This document shows, piece by piece, positions 43,464 through 54,705 of a stretch of 64,000 nt of DNA. The notes beneath the pieces were generated by a model, which saw nothing but the letters and a program-made list of their open reading frames with translations, was not told where the DNA came from and did no database searches. Location of the stretch: contig PYSS01000007.1 in the NCBI GenBank assembly GCA_003049465.1, positions 1 through 64,000 on the forward strand. The letters are read 5' to 3'. Origin of the DNA: Magnaporthiopsis rhizophila. Lineage: Eukaryota > Ascomycota > Sordariomycetes > Magnaporthales > Magnaporthaceae. A program made the position numbers and the translations under genes. Every line of letters starts with the position of its first letter. Positions within the stretch are counted from its first letter, which is position 1.

Positions 43464-44774
43464 TCAAGGGGCGGGCTGTGTCCTGAGCCCAGCACTGGCC
43501 GCGCTTTCACCGACGCGCACCTCATCGTCGGGAACGCCGACTCCGACGCTACCAGCGATGCTGAACGAACTGGCCACCCTCTCACGCCCGGCACCTTCAC
43601 GCCGGCCCGCAACCGCCACACCGCCACTTACGCCGGCTCCGGTGGCTCCAGCGCCCGCAGCGCTTACTGCCACGCTGGCGCTCGTCGAGACACTCTCAGA
43701 TCGGGCGCGGCTGGCATCGCTTGCTCTGCGCTCGCGGACGGCGCGCTCTAGTTCACGTATGCGGCGGCGGAGAATATCGTTCTCGCGCTTGGCCGAATTC
43801 AGTTCAGAACGGTAGAACGCCACCTCCTCGTAGCGACTGGTCGCTGGCACCAGCCCCGGGGATAACTCTGAAGGGGTTGGTCCTGACCCTGGCTGAGCAC
43901 GGTGGAAGTATCCGCCCCCTGGGAGCGGATCCGCTGGGTTGGGTTGGTGGTGGTGGTGATGGTTGGGGTGGGGTGGGTAGTGTTGGTGATGCGAGTGAGG
44001 TTGTGTAACAGCGTGCGAGGTCTGGATGGGAGAGCTGGCCCGACTCCGGCGGGACGTGGTGCTGTTCTGCCTGCTCAGGCTACTTGCGTAGGGGCGACCA
44101 GCCTGGGCCGGAAGCGGCCCCGAGGCGGCGCCGACCATGGAGCTAACGCCAAATGATGTGCTCATGAGAGCTGCCTGACTGCGGGCACTGGCGCTCGACG
44201 ATGTGCGGTGATGCTGGCGACCGGCCGAGGAGGGTATCGAGAAGCCAGCACCCGATATCAGGTCGGGCCCGGGGGTTCCGTCGGCTCCGCTGGCCGATGT
44301 AGATGAAGTATTGGACACGACTGAGGCGTTTTGGGCAGCACGTAAGAGCGATAGCTCTCGCGTGAGGCGGTTGACCTGCCGAGGCCGGGGTCAGCGCTGC
44401 GGTTTTCATCAGATGCAAAGGCTATCAAACACATAGACAGTGGCGACGCTACTGACCACGGCCTCTTGCTCTTTCTCTAACTGCATATGGAGTTCGGCCG
44501 CGGTGAGCGGACGAGGATGTCGAAGCGGCCCGGGTCCGGGCCCGACGCCTGTGTTGTCTTGGCTGGCAACGGGAGGCGCTGGCGGAAGGCCAGGCGAGGC
44601 GAGGGCGGAGGAAGAAGAGACCATCGTGTTGATGGTTGACTGGTTCGACGGGAGGATGGTCGAGGCGGATGCGATCGGTGCGGGCGGTGGAGGCATGGCG
44701 GTGTATGACGATGACTGCTGGCGGTTGACAGCCAGGGCTCGGGGCGATGGCGGGACACTATTGAGGTCGGGCAT
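43464..44774 (-). CDS. Low-complexity coiled-coil hypothetical protein
   Basis: Two exons, 44774-44457 and 44375-43464, giving 409 aa. The intron (GTCAGT...CTCGGCAG) joins LEKEQEAV to VNRLTRELSLLRAAQNAS, restoring a leucine-heptad coiled coil at about residues 93-120. A second short coiled coil is FYRSELNSAKRENDILRRRI. The rest is Ser/Pro/Ala/Gly-rich, with a His-rich patch (HSHHQHYPPHPNHHHHHQ). No enzyme motif or signal peptide is visible. I do not recognise the family; a scaffold or regulatory role would be a guess. The spliced coiled coil is the main support that the gene is real. Confidence 0.7.
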
Positions 44775-45879
44775 CTCGACGAGGGTGAAGGTGAATGTTT
44801 GTGCCCCCTGGAGCCTTGGTATAAGCGTTCGGCTGCGGGCGGCAGCGAACTAACTAGGTGGCTCGCTGCTCGGTAGGTACACCGCAGGTGAGGCGGGCTC
44901 AACTGTTTCAGGTGCGGGGGCTCGTCGTACCACGCGCGGGCGAAGGGAACAGAGGAGGTGCTGGTCGGTGCTGCTAGGGCGGCATCAAATCGGACGCAGC
45001 CCTTATACGTAGAGGCACTGTCCAGGCACGCCGACACAGACCGTGTCGCGGGACAATTTCCCGGCCGACGGAATGATTAAGGTGGTTTATGCAACCCCAA
45101 AAACGCGTCGCGATATCATGCAATCAGGATGGCTTGATTCGACGACGATTACTTAGGTTGAGCGCGGAGATCGGTTGAGAGGGGCCGCTGCTCAATGCTG
45201 GTTCCACCTCTTACCAGTACATAGGCAGACAACGGACCCCATGGTCTACCTACCGCTGTAGAGAACTAGCGCCCGGTGGCTGCAGCTAGAGTGGGCCTGT
45301 TGTACCTGGGTTGCGACGCGACGCCACCGTGCCATACAATTAAGCTGGAGCCCAGCAGAATGCATGTGAGGCCGCAGGATGTTTGGTTGACGGGCCCAGA
45401 GAAGGTGGGAAGAAAACGAGAAAATCAGACTCATGTACCACATGCCCAGATAGCCGTGCGACCCATCCCAATACATTTGCATTGAAAATGCGAAATAATT
45501 ACAGGCACACAGACTCACCTTCACGGTGGAGAGTGGGTGTGCTGCCACCAATCAGCAGCTCCATGGCGGTGATGTCATGACGCAATGATGCTTGCGGATG
45601 TGATGTCAGCGAGTGATGACGCTCTTCAACATGGAAAGCCGTCGAGGATAAGAATTATCCAGTGGACAGTACCTTCCATCAGGTACTTTTTTCCCTCTTC
45701 GCCATTGCTTGAACGTGTTCATCCAGTGGCCCGGATATTTAATTCGAATTCCCTTAACGCGATCCTCCTTGTGTCTGCTTTACAGCTCTCCTCGTCTTCA
45801 AGCAATCGCTCAGAATACCGCCGACCGCGAGTATTACGCACGCATCCAGAAATCCATTGCCGTCTCCAACCTTGCCAAA
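44775..45879. other. Intergenic region
   Basis: 1.1 kb between two divergent genes. A possible 5'-UTR intron acceptor for the downstream small gene (TGCTTTACAG) lies near 45775-45785. No other gene was recognised. Confidence 0.5.
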
Positions 45880-46154
45880 ATGTCTTCTACAGAGGGCCGC
45901 CAGTCTCCCCCTCCCGAGACACAGACCGACGCCCAGATCAAGTCAGCTCCGGGCTCTGGTCAAGGCCTGGATGACACCCCCAAGGACAAGGGTCAAGCTA
46001 ATACAGACCAGCTCCAGGTATGTTGCGCCAAGTCCACCAGTCTCATCTCTGGCAAACGACTCACAATAAAGACATGTAGAATCTCAGCTCGAATCCAAAG
46101 GGACCCCTTGATGATGCCGTCAAGGAGAAGGCTGATGGGCCACACAAGGCTTGA
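45880..46154 (+). CDS. Small conserved-looking protein (70 aa)
   Basis: Two exons, 45880-46017 and 46080-46154. The intron (GTATGT...CATGTAG) joins DQLQ to NLSSNPKGPLDDAVKEKADG. The protein is very hydrophilic, rich in Gln, Asp, Lys, Pro and Ser, with no membrane segment or Cys, so it is likely intrinsically disordered. The splice sites are good and the exon 2 end (GPHKA then TGA) is clean. The frame stays open for about 170 nt upstream of the ATG (SPRLQAIAQNTADREYYARI...) but without another ATG, so an upstream exon cannot be excluded. I believe small fungal proteins with an NPKGPLDDAV-type motif exist, but no function is known to me. Confidence 0.65.
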
Positions 46155-46986
46155 GAACGGTCGACTTTGTGAGATGGATTTTGGTCATGCATACTTGTCA
46201 GTTCTTTTTTTGGGGATCAGGACTGCGTTGAGTGTGACGCCCTTGAAATACACTTGGAGCAAGAAAAGGGCTTGGTGAAGAAAAGTGATACACCCTGAGT
46301 TCCAACCACAAACCACAACCAAGATACGGCAATCCTTTAGACAATGAATCACATGCAATTTTTCCACGGTGCCACGCAATTACCAGGTACTCCCGACATC
46401 CATGCACAAAACTGACGTATTTCCAAAGATGGAAACATGTGCACCTCGGGGCCTCCAAAGGGGCGGGTTGAGGCCACTTTCGGCAGGAGTGGTGCGTTCT
46501 TTGGTGACGACGAGAAGGCGTGGAGACAAAGTGACAAGAGTCGTCAGCGAGATGTGGCGCAGGGAAGTGCTGATTCCAGAACTTACCCCTCCTTATCCCT
46601 GCCGCATATGCCACCCCAACTCGAGCCAAAACGATGACGTTTGCGGGTCGCCCCCTCCTCAATCTTGCTCCCCTGCACCTCAGACCAGATGATCGTGATC
46701 GTCCAACTTAGGCAACCCTGGAGTCTGCAGCTATCCACGCCATTCATTGCTTGGTCACAAAAAGGGCGAAAAAAAAACAGTCCGTCTTTGCCCCAAACTC
46801 ATATAACTCCCAATACACCTCCCAAGGCCCATCGGTGAGTTCGCCTTTCAGTCTTCCCTTTCCATACCTCAAGTTCCTGCTCCCAGTACCTCCTCTACGG
46901 ACCTTCACCAGCTCACGAACGCACAGGTTTCGCTCCTACTTTCGTCGTCTCGAATCAATCACACCCTATTCGATCCATCAGGCATT
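46155..46986. other. Intergenic region upstream of the RRM gene
   Basis: 832 bp. The part just before the RRM gene (46790-46980) is pyrimidine-rich, as in many fungal 5' leaders. No gene was recognised. Confidence 0.5.
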
Positions 46987-47933
46987 ATGTCGACCCCAAA
47001 CACAGTGACGGTCAAGAACATCTCGGCCAAGACCGAGGACAAGGAGATCCGTGACTTCTTTGCATTCTGGTAAGCTGCTTGCGGACTGCATGTACACTGC
47101 AGTACCAGGCCCTGGCGGGAATGGCTGGCTGACGGCAATACGAAACCCGCAGCGGCAAGATCGAGGACCTCCAAGTTGTCGCCGAGGGCGAGACCAAGAG
47201 TGCCACTGTCGTCTTCCAGAAAGAGACAGCAGCCAAGACTGCTCTGCTGCTCAACAACACGCAACTCGGCCCTTCGCACATCTCGGTCACCTCCTCGTCC
47301 GAGTCCCTCCAGGATGACGCCCACCAGGAGAAGGGTAACGCCGAGCGGGACTCGGATGAGATAACTCAAGAGGAGAAGCCCCGCTCCCGCATCCTGGCCG
47401 AGTACCTGGCCCACGGTTATGTTGTTGGCGATGCTGCCCTGCAGTCCGCAATCGAGCTGGACCACAAGCATGGCGTCTCGGCCCGGTTCCTCGGAACCCT
47501 TACCAATCTTGACCAGAAGTACCACGCAAGAGACCGGGCCAAGACTGCGGACCAGAGCTACGGCATCACTAGCCGTGCCAACAGCCTCCTCACCGGACTC
47601 AGCTCCTACTTCGAGAAGGCCGCAAACACGCCTACCGGCAAGCGAGTCGTTGACTTCTACACACAGTCCCAGCGACAGGTCCAGGACATCCACAACGAGG
47701 CCCGACGCCTCGCCAACCTCAAGACCGAGGAGGCCGGCGGCAGCGCGTACAAGGCGTCTGGCTTCGAGAAGGTTTTCGGCGCCGAGAAGCCTAAGAGCGC
47801 TGCTAGCGATGCCGAAGCCCCCGGCACGAGCACGACCCCAGCTGCTGTCCCGGGCACACTTCCGGCGACAGGTGCGGCTGTCACCACTGAGAAGCCCAAG
47901 ACGCAGGCGGTCATGCCCCCAGCCAAGTCGTGA
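46987..47933 (+). CDS. RRM RNA-binding protein, Vip1-like
   Basis: Two exons, 46987-47069 and 47153-47933, giving 287 aa. The intron (GTAAGC...ACCCGCAG) joins EIRDFFAF to CGKIEDLQVVAEGETKSATV. One RRM occupies residues 1-75: RNP2-like TVTVKNIS and RNP1-like KSATVVFQKETAA. The C-terminal two thirds is helical and conserved in the family (AEYLAHGYVVGDAALQSAIE, GLSSYFEKAANTPTGKRVVD, HNEARRLAN), ending in an Ala/Pro/Thr-rich tail. This matches fungal proteins related to S. pombe Vip1. Cytoplasmic RNA binding is likely; the specific role is unknown. Confidence 0.88.
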
Positions 47934-48275
47934 GCTTTCTCATCAGGTCACACCAGTTCTGTTGATGGGTCCTCTTCTTCGACGACATTTTATGCAAATG
48001 AGACATGGACAGGAAGGATTGGTGGTGCTTTGGGCAAGCCCGGATGTGCTTGTGTACGGGGAAGATTGGACTTGCAAGAGATATCGACGACCACATTGTT
48101 CTCCCCTGACTGACCCCCCTCCTCATGGTGGCCCTCTTAGCAGCTTCTATAGTAGTAAAACTCGACCATGAGTGATTAGTTCTTGCCGGCGGCCTTAGGT
48201 TACCACACCCCAGATTGCATTTCCAAATTTCAATGATATCCCCCTCGCCCTACTAGCTCCTTGGCGTGACACCGG
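47934..48275. other. Convergent intergenic region
   Basis: 342 bp between the 3' ends of the Vip1-like and JmjC genes. Nothing further was recognised. Confidence 0.5.
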
Positions 48276-49364
48276 TCATCGGAACCAAAAGTTGACAGAA
48301 GCGTTCAGTGTCCCATCCTCTGATTCGCTCTGGACGCTGTGCCACCAGCCTTTGGGCAGGAACAAGCTGGTTCCAGGACATAACCGTGCCTCAAGAAGCC
48401 CTGAGAGGCGGCCTGACGTCGGTCCCCAGATGGCTTCATGTAGAGCGGATGTCTCGGCACCCTGGAACATGCCCATGGTTCGGATTCGGGGATTCGACGC
48501 CAACCCGATGCGTGATTGGGCTTCCCTGAAGACCTGCTCACCGGGAACCGGAGGCATAATTCTAAATGTTTTGCCGCCACGTAACTGATGAAATAGGTTT
48601 GGGTTGGGGTCTCGATGCCAAGGCGAATATGTCGGCGCCAAGCCCATCCAGATGCTGGTGCTATAAATATCACCCTTTCCGGCCCGAAGAACAAGCTCAG
48701 GGACAGGCAAGTCCCCTTGCAGCTCCAGGGGAAGATCTGAGATGGGGGCCTGGGCTATATAGAGGCGACGCATCTGCGTTGAGCCGCGGGAGCGGCTTCT
48801 GGCTTGGTTAAACGAACATGCTAGGGAAAGCAGCCTGAGAGGTGCCTCGAACCGGACCATCCGAGTGCCACCAGCATCATCATTTCCCGGCAGCGAGCCT
48901 TCTGCGGAAATAGCTTCAGCAACTGCGTCGGCAATCCAGGCTGCATGTTCGTCATCCTTGAGCGTGCGAATCCACAAGCTGAATTCTTGCAGAATATCGA
49001 GATCAAGAGGTGAGAACATGAGTTCATATGGGAGGTATGCCGACGCAACGGCATCCTGTTGCAGACGGGGGCCGATCTGGCCTTCGCTTAAGCATGTCTT
49101 TCCCGGTGTCACGGCTTCGGCCGCCTCGCTGAGCACCGCAGATCCGCAGCGAGAGTTATTGAACCACAGGCTGTGCACCTTAGGGAAGGACGGGCTAAGC
49201 GAATCCTGAGGATTACTGCAAGACTGCTGATCCCTCTCGATGATCAGGGGCAGTTCTGGCACAAAATATTGGTCTCTGAATTGCTCTAAAGTGAGAGTGA
49301 GCTTGCTTCGGGGAGACGAGCCAGCGATATGCCGGCTAAGGTAACGCCATGGCACAAACCGCAT
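48276..49364 (-). CDS. JmjC (cupin) domain protein
   Basis: A 362-aa frame from the first in-frame ATG. The catalytic Fe(II) site is visible: His and Asp in the HxD of SPWHRDPNPNLFHQL, and the distal His in FLPKGWWHSVQS; LRGGKTFRIMPP supplies the likely 2-oxoglutarate-binding Lys. The N-terminal half (MRFVPWRYLSRHIAG..., LTLEQFRDQYFVPELPLIIE) resembles small JmjC hydroxylases rather than histone demethylases with PHD or JmjN domains. The frame stays open upstream to 49466 without an ATG, and a CTACTTTCAG at about 49390 could be an acceptor, so a 5' exon may be missing. The product is a probable 2-oxoglutarate oxygenase; the substrate is unknown. Confidence 0.78.
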   Translation of the reverse strand: MRFVPWRYLSRHIAGSSPRSKLTLTLEQFRDQYFVPELPLIIERDQQSCSNPQDSLSPSFPKVHSLWFNNSRCGSAVLSEAAEAVTPGKTCLSEGQIGPRLQQDAVASAYLPYELMFSPLDLDILQEFSLWIRTLKDDEHAAWIADAVAEAISAEGSLPGNDDAGGTRMVRFEAPLRLLSLACSFNQARSRSRGSTQMRRLYIAQAPISDLPLELQGDLPVPELVLRAGKGDIYSTSIWMGLAPTYSPWHRDPNPNLFHQLRGGKTFRIMPPVPGEQVFREAQSRIGLASNPRIRTMGMFQGAETSALHEAIWGPTSGRLSGLLEARLCPGTSLFLPKGWWHSVQSESEDGTLNASVNFWFR

Positions 49365-50259
49365 GTCCGGAAAGTGAGGGTCTGAAAGTAGGTTTAAAAG
49401 GCGAGAGGCGAATCCCAGATAGAAAGAAACATATGAGGTGTGCGGGCAGGAATCTGGATATGTCAACGAGGATTCTGGGGAATTGCTCAGTTTGCTTTTA
49501 GTGATTCCGCGTATGTCAGTGTTATGTTGGTTTTTTGTTTTCCTTTTCCATACCTAGTCTCATCCCATACATCATACCCCACCGTTTTATCTCCCACTCA
49601 GGAAAACCCGCGATGCACAGGGAGCCGATTCTGCCGATTAAGATAGATTGAATACAGTCATCGGACGTCAGTGTATAAGGGAAAAAAAAGAAAAAAGAAA
49701 AGGCAATTAAAAGATACGGATCAAAAAGCCTGAATGAAAAATGATCGAACAAAAATAGGGCGAAATAGCACGTGACACGGCGCAATCTCGCCGCACGGGC
49801 CACACCGCCACCACCCATGGCAGCCGACCCAAAACAGGCAGGATTTCTTCCTGGAGCAAAACCTCGTGGCGCAAACGCGACACGGTGGACGACAAAAAAA
49901 AAAGAAAGGGGAGCTGCCATACCAGTCAAGTCTTTGCAACATTATCGCTGCGACCCTAAGGCCTTGGCAGCCTGCCATCGTAGTCCCGACCACCAGCGTC
50001 TTAATGACGGATCACCCCGAACAGCCTCATTCGCGCCCTAGTTGAGACGATCATGCCTGCGGAATTACCCCGCTGAATATCACGAAGCGCGCGCGTCCGA
50101 CCTCGGGAATCCACCCGCCTCCCCTTACAGGCACAGAAAGTCCAGCCCTCGCCGCCTTCTCCCGCAGGCACACAGGTGCCTTGTCGCCAACGACCTCCCA
50201 ATCCCGTGGGACGCCTTTCCCGCCGCCACCCTCGCCACGGCAGCACCGCGCGGACCATC
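49365..50259. other. Divergent intergenic region
   Basis: 895 bp between the JmjC gene (-) and the CK2 beta gene (+). It includes an A-rich run near 49682-49712. Part of it may hold an unannotated first exon of the JmjC gene. No separate gene was seen. Confidence 0.5.
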
Positions 50260-51465
50260 ATGTCGTCGTCCTCGGGGACCCCAGAATCATGGATATCTTC
50301 CTTCTGCAATCTGATTGGCCACGAGTACTTCGCCGAGGTGTCGGAGGAATTTATTGAGGACGATTTTAACTTGACGGGCCTGCAGGGACAGGTCCCCATG
50401 TACAAGGAGGCCCTGGAGGTAAGTTATTCCCGTCGTACCCTGTGCGGTCCGTCCGCCATGTCACCCTCCTTGGCCCAAGATCTCGCCTACGTTCGGAGCG
50501 TGAAGGAGAGAGAGAGGGAGAAAGAAGCTTACAGTTGTCCGGGTTCTGTGCACCCGTAGATGATATTGGACGTCGAGCCCGAGGATGATGAAGACGAGGA
50601 GGAGGAAGACGAGGAGGACGAGATCGACGAATCTGGCGATGCCGGCGGCTCGAGGCATCACGGTGAGCGGCGGCACCACAGCCGCATAGCGAGCGATCTA
50701 TCTATCATCGAGACCTCGGCCGAGCTGCTATACGGCCTGATCCACCAGAGATTTATTTGCTCCCGTGCGGGGATACAGCAGATGTCGGAGAAGTACGAGC
50801 TCGGCCACTTTGGCCACTGTCCGCGGACCAACTGCGGAATGGCTAGGACCCTGCCCGTCGGCTTGTCGGACATACCAGGCTCCGGCACCGTCAAGCTGTT
50901 CTGCCCGTCGTGCCTGGACGTCTACGTCCCGCCCAACAGCCGCTTCCAGACTGTCGATGGCGCATTTTTTGGCCGGACCTTTGGCGCTCTTTTCCTGCTC
51001 ACCTTTCCCGAATTTGACCTGAGCAAGCACGGGGCAGATGTGCTGGCAGGCTCGCATTCGGGCAGCAGCATGCGTCTGACAGATGATGGCGGTGGCAGCA
51101 TGGTCAACGGCATGCACGCGCGCAACGTCGCGCCGGGCCTAGGGCGCGGCAAGATCTACGAGCCTCGCATCTACGGTTTCCGCGTGTCCGAAATGGCGCG
51201 CTCTGGGCCCCGCATGCAGTGGCTGCGCGACAAGCCCGATGACGTGGTCAACGAGCTAGACGAGGCCCGCCGTTTCGCCGAGGAACAGCCCGACTCGGAC
51301 GACGACGACGAGAGCATGAATATGAACGGCAATGGCATTGGGCGCCTGGCGACACGGCGACGGCCGCCGGGCAACGCGCGTCTTCGCCAGCAACAGCAGC
51401 AACAAAGGCGACAGAACGGAAGCCCAATGACAGTAGAGGCTAATGGTGCCGAGTCAGAACTATGA
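50260..51465 (+). CDS. CKB1: Casein kinase 2 regulatory subunit beta
   Basis: Two exons, 50260-50418 and 50560-51465, giving 354 aa. The intron (GTAAGT...CCCGTAG) joins VPMYKEALE to MILDVEPEDD, as in other CK2 beta proteins. CK2 beta dimerises and recruits substrates for the CK2 alpha catalytic subunits. The N-terminus has the conserved SWISSFCNLIGHEYFAEVSE. A very acidic loop (DDEDEEEEDEEDEIDE) replaces the shorter acidic groove of animals. The zinc finger is intact: CPRTNC and CPSC around VKLFCPSCLDVY. The core DGAFFGRTF follows. The extended C-terminal tail is acidic, then Gln/Arg-rich. The length and acidic loop fit the filamentous-fungal CKB1 type rather than CKB2. Confidence 0.94.
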
Positions 51466-52729
51466 CTGGATTCACAATCCTCTGGGCGGCCCGGCCTGCT
51501 TTCCCGCCCACTTATCGTGCTGCGCGAACGACCATCGTGACGTGACGACGTATGCACATGTCATGGTTGTCCCAACCCGTCTCAAACACCCTGAGATACT
51601 CATACCAGAGCGCAACAAGGACGGAAGGCGCGGGTGGGCCGGGTAGAGCAGCGTGAATTGAGATGTTGTTGGAGCAAAGGGTCTCGTGATGGTTGACATG
51701 CGATCTCTCTTGCCTTGATTCTTCTGGTTCCTTCTCCACGTCCTTCCTGACTTCTCACTTTTATTTCCCTGTCCTCTTTGCTCTCCCCCCTCCTTTTCCG
51801 GATAATTACTCGGTGTTTCGTTTGCATTGGTCGGCGTTTTGCCTGCTGCTTATTGCGCAACTACCCACATCTCGATGCATCAATGTAGGTTGGTCCTGGC
51901 CGGCTTTTGAGTGCGTGTCTCTACCATACACTACGTGTTGCTGGTCGAAAATATATGATATTGGCGTTGTGTTAAAACGGAGGAACCCTTGAAGCTTTTG
52001 TCCTTCCATTGTCCAGCAGAGGTCGGAGCGTGGAGGAAGAAAGGAGAGACGGCGGGGGGCTCATGCAGAGTGAGAGTCTTCTTTGGTTCCGTGCCGATTT
52101 CTTTGGTCTTTTGTGATTTGCTGCTTACTGCATGGCGGCTGGCGGACGGCAAAAAGAGATGGCAGACTAATAGACTGCGTAATTCTATAAGACGGCTGCA
52201 AATCATCAAGCTGCCGGTTCCAACTGAGCGATTTCATATCTACACTCGGCTCGGCACTCAGCGAACAGCAACGCGAAGGCGAAGGCGTCCATGACTAATT
52301 CGGTTCAGAGTTCCTATGTGCATGCACATACCACCAAGCCAGGCTCTTTTCTGTTATTTGTGCGCATGTGAGCGCCGCGGCTGAGGTGGCATTTCTCCAC
52401 AAGGCAGGCTCACCACCTCCCATACTTTTCCCAAGAGCTGCAAGCGTAGCTTATCGGGGCGTTACATACAGGCACAGCACTGCATCATCTCGAAAGTTGG
52501 AGAAAGGTCTAACCTCTTTTGGAGTAGCTGAACATGCACCCCCCGATCTTCTTGTCCATTCAGCCAATGGTATGGTCCTAAGCCACTCCCGAAGAGTTTG
52601 GACTTTTTCTCCTATGCGGCCCATGGTGCGGGGTGTTGATGGGTGACTGATGAAGCCCGACTGTGCGATCAGAGAGCCAGAGAGCCGAGATCGACACACG
52701 CCGCATAATAAGGCGGAGCAAACTCCCAT

Positions 52730-52752
52730 TCCCGAGACTGGCAGTCTCGGGA
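52730..52752. repeat. Perfect 11-bp-arm palindrome
   Basis: TCCCGAGACTG, a single G, then CAGTCTCGGGA. No TA or other target duplication was evident next to it. Confidence 0.7.
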
Positions 52753-53663
52753 GTATAATCTGACACCCAAGGCTGTCGTGCACCATGTGTCGGCCAAGCC
52801 CTGGGTTACGCTGCCCTGCCGTGGCAGGCAGTCTCATCACCCATTTTGCGTTTTGTGTTTTGTGTGTGCCTGGTACGGTTGCACTGAGAAACAAAGGTCG
52901 AAACAATGAGCAGCATGCTGGCGAGCGTGCCAGCAACCAACACGCGGGACCGTGCAGATATGTCGGGGGGACGTGCAACGCCGCGATGCCGCGATTCTCG
53001 GAGTCGGGGTCCTAGACTGAAGGCCCAGCCCGATCGAGAGATGGAGAGAACATGAACGAAACAAAGCGGTGGGGACGCGCATGGGCAAGGAAAGTTTTTG
53101 TGTGGGACTGCGCTTGGCCGATCCGGATCGAATACCTGGTGCGATACGCCTGAGTCACGCCGATGACCTTGATGTCAAGTTCCAGATTTGGTCGCATATT
53201 GTATATTGTGGGCTACCTCAATGTCAGACTGTTCCGTCATTTCGGTTCAAGTCCGTGCCTGTCAGCAGCCGCTCGGTTTTGTTTTTCTCTCCCCTTTTTT
53301 CTTTTCTCTTTCTCTCCTTCCCCTTTTATTGGTTTGGTTTCGATGGGGATTCCATCCCCGCCGAATGGAAGGTTCTTGCATCCCCCACTGGGGCAAAAAA
53401 AGGTTCGTTTTGGGTTCGAATCATTCCCACAGAATCCCGGGTCCGAGGGACGGGCGGCCCAAGCGTCCCGCAATAAAAAGTGGAGGCTGAGAGTGGCCGG
53501 ACCCGCCGAAACGATTTGTTACGCGCCCTCGGCGCCCCTTCGGCATCGGGGCTTCCTCCCGACTCCGGTCGAGGGCTTCTGCCAGCTCCTGAGTGCGTTT
53601 ACAGCGGCAAGGGCGCGGGCAATATTACAAATTCGGAATGGTCTTGGCGATGCCCTACCCATT

Positions 53664-53731
53664 GGGGGGGGGGGGGGGGGGGGGGGGGNNNNNNNNNNNN
53701 NNNNNNGGGGGGGGGGGGGGGGGGGGGGGGG
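53664..53731. other. Poly-G tract interrupted by an 18-N assembly gap
   Basis: Twenty-five G residues, 18 N (53689-53706), then 25 G residues. The true length is unknown; a long homopolymer or G-quadruplex-prone tract is the likely cause of the gap. Confidence 0.9.
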
Positions 53732-53935
53732 AATCGGTGTGACAGCCGGGCCCGTCACCAAGAGCACGTCTCCATCACCCTCTCCCCCCATTTTCGCGCA
53801 TTTTCCAACCTTCATCTGCCTGCCTGCATAATACTCATACCCAATTTCCCAGAGTTGAAAGTTCGTACAGCCCTTTCAACTGAACCATTAATGCTTTACT
53901 CTAGCCAATTGCTATTACGCGAATTATACAGGTAA

Positions 53936-54004
53936 AAGTGTGCGTGCGCGCATGTGTGTGTATGTGTGTGTGTGTGTGAGTAAGTGGGTGCGTGCGCGCG
54001 CATG
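53936..54004 (+). repeat. GT/GC alternating purine-pyrimidine tract
   Basis: Mostly alternating purine-pyrimidine sequence (GTGTGCGTGCGCGC..., then GTGTGTATGTGTGTG, then GCGTGCGCGCGC), a composition prone to Z-DNA. Confidence 0.7.
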
Positions 54005-54705
54005 TTGATGAAAGATATGCTAGCCAAGTGCTAATGTAATGAAGGCGACATTTTTTGTCGGGAAAAGCTGGCATGGGGGTGACGGATGAGGACTCCGCAG
54101 ATACTAGGACAGGGCTCCATCATTTCCACTCATAATGATCAAGTCACAGGGGGGTGCCGGGTTGCTCGGTCGGCTGCGCCGCCGTCATTTTGGGCCGTCG
54201 GTTGTTCGTCGGCCTCCCTGCTCCGTCCGTATGCACGGCCGGCCCGTTGCCGTCGACAGTCCCATCCCTGCCTGTTAACGTTATCAGTTGATCAGTTGAC
54301 GTGATCGTCACCTTCCAGTGCGTGTTTGCCTTTCTACACGTCCGTTATCTCCGAGTCTTATAAATGCCAAGAGGCCCACAAGCCCGCAATGTGCCCCTGC
54401 CCACCTCGTACTAATAAGCATACATATCCTCCCAGAGCCCATCCATCACTGACTACCCGCCCCTCCTTGATTCTGTTATTGGTCACGGCCTTGCCTCTAT
54501 TACTTTTCCTTCAAACCCAGAGCGCAAGGCTATTAGGACCTGCTCCGCTGATCTTCTACTTTTTTTTTTTTTTTTTTTTTCTTTGTTTGCCTTGACAATT
54601 GTCCTTGTATTCCTTCGCCTCTGTTGGCCTTTTCTGCTTTCCTACTTCCGGCAACCACGCACCCACGCGCGGAGTCGCCGTGACTGGCGAGGTCCCCTTG
54701 TCACG

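Larger units (their letters stand above)
51466..54705. other. 3.2-kb intergenic region with assembly gap
   Basis: It contains an 11-bp-arm palindrome (52730-52752), a poly-G/N gap (53664-53731), a GT/GC alternating stretch (53936-54004) and a 22-nt T run just before the ABC transporter (about 54560-54580). No gene was recognised; the gap makes it unsafe to rule one out near 53.7 kb. Confidence 0.55.

Noticed and set aside
54583..54705. Upstream extension of the ABC transporter from a TTG
   Set aside because: No ATG in this part; it is preceded by a T run and encodes a hydrophobic segment not found at PDR N-termini.
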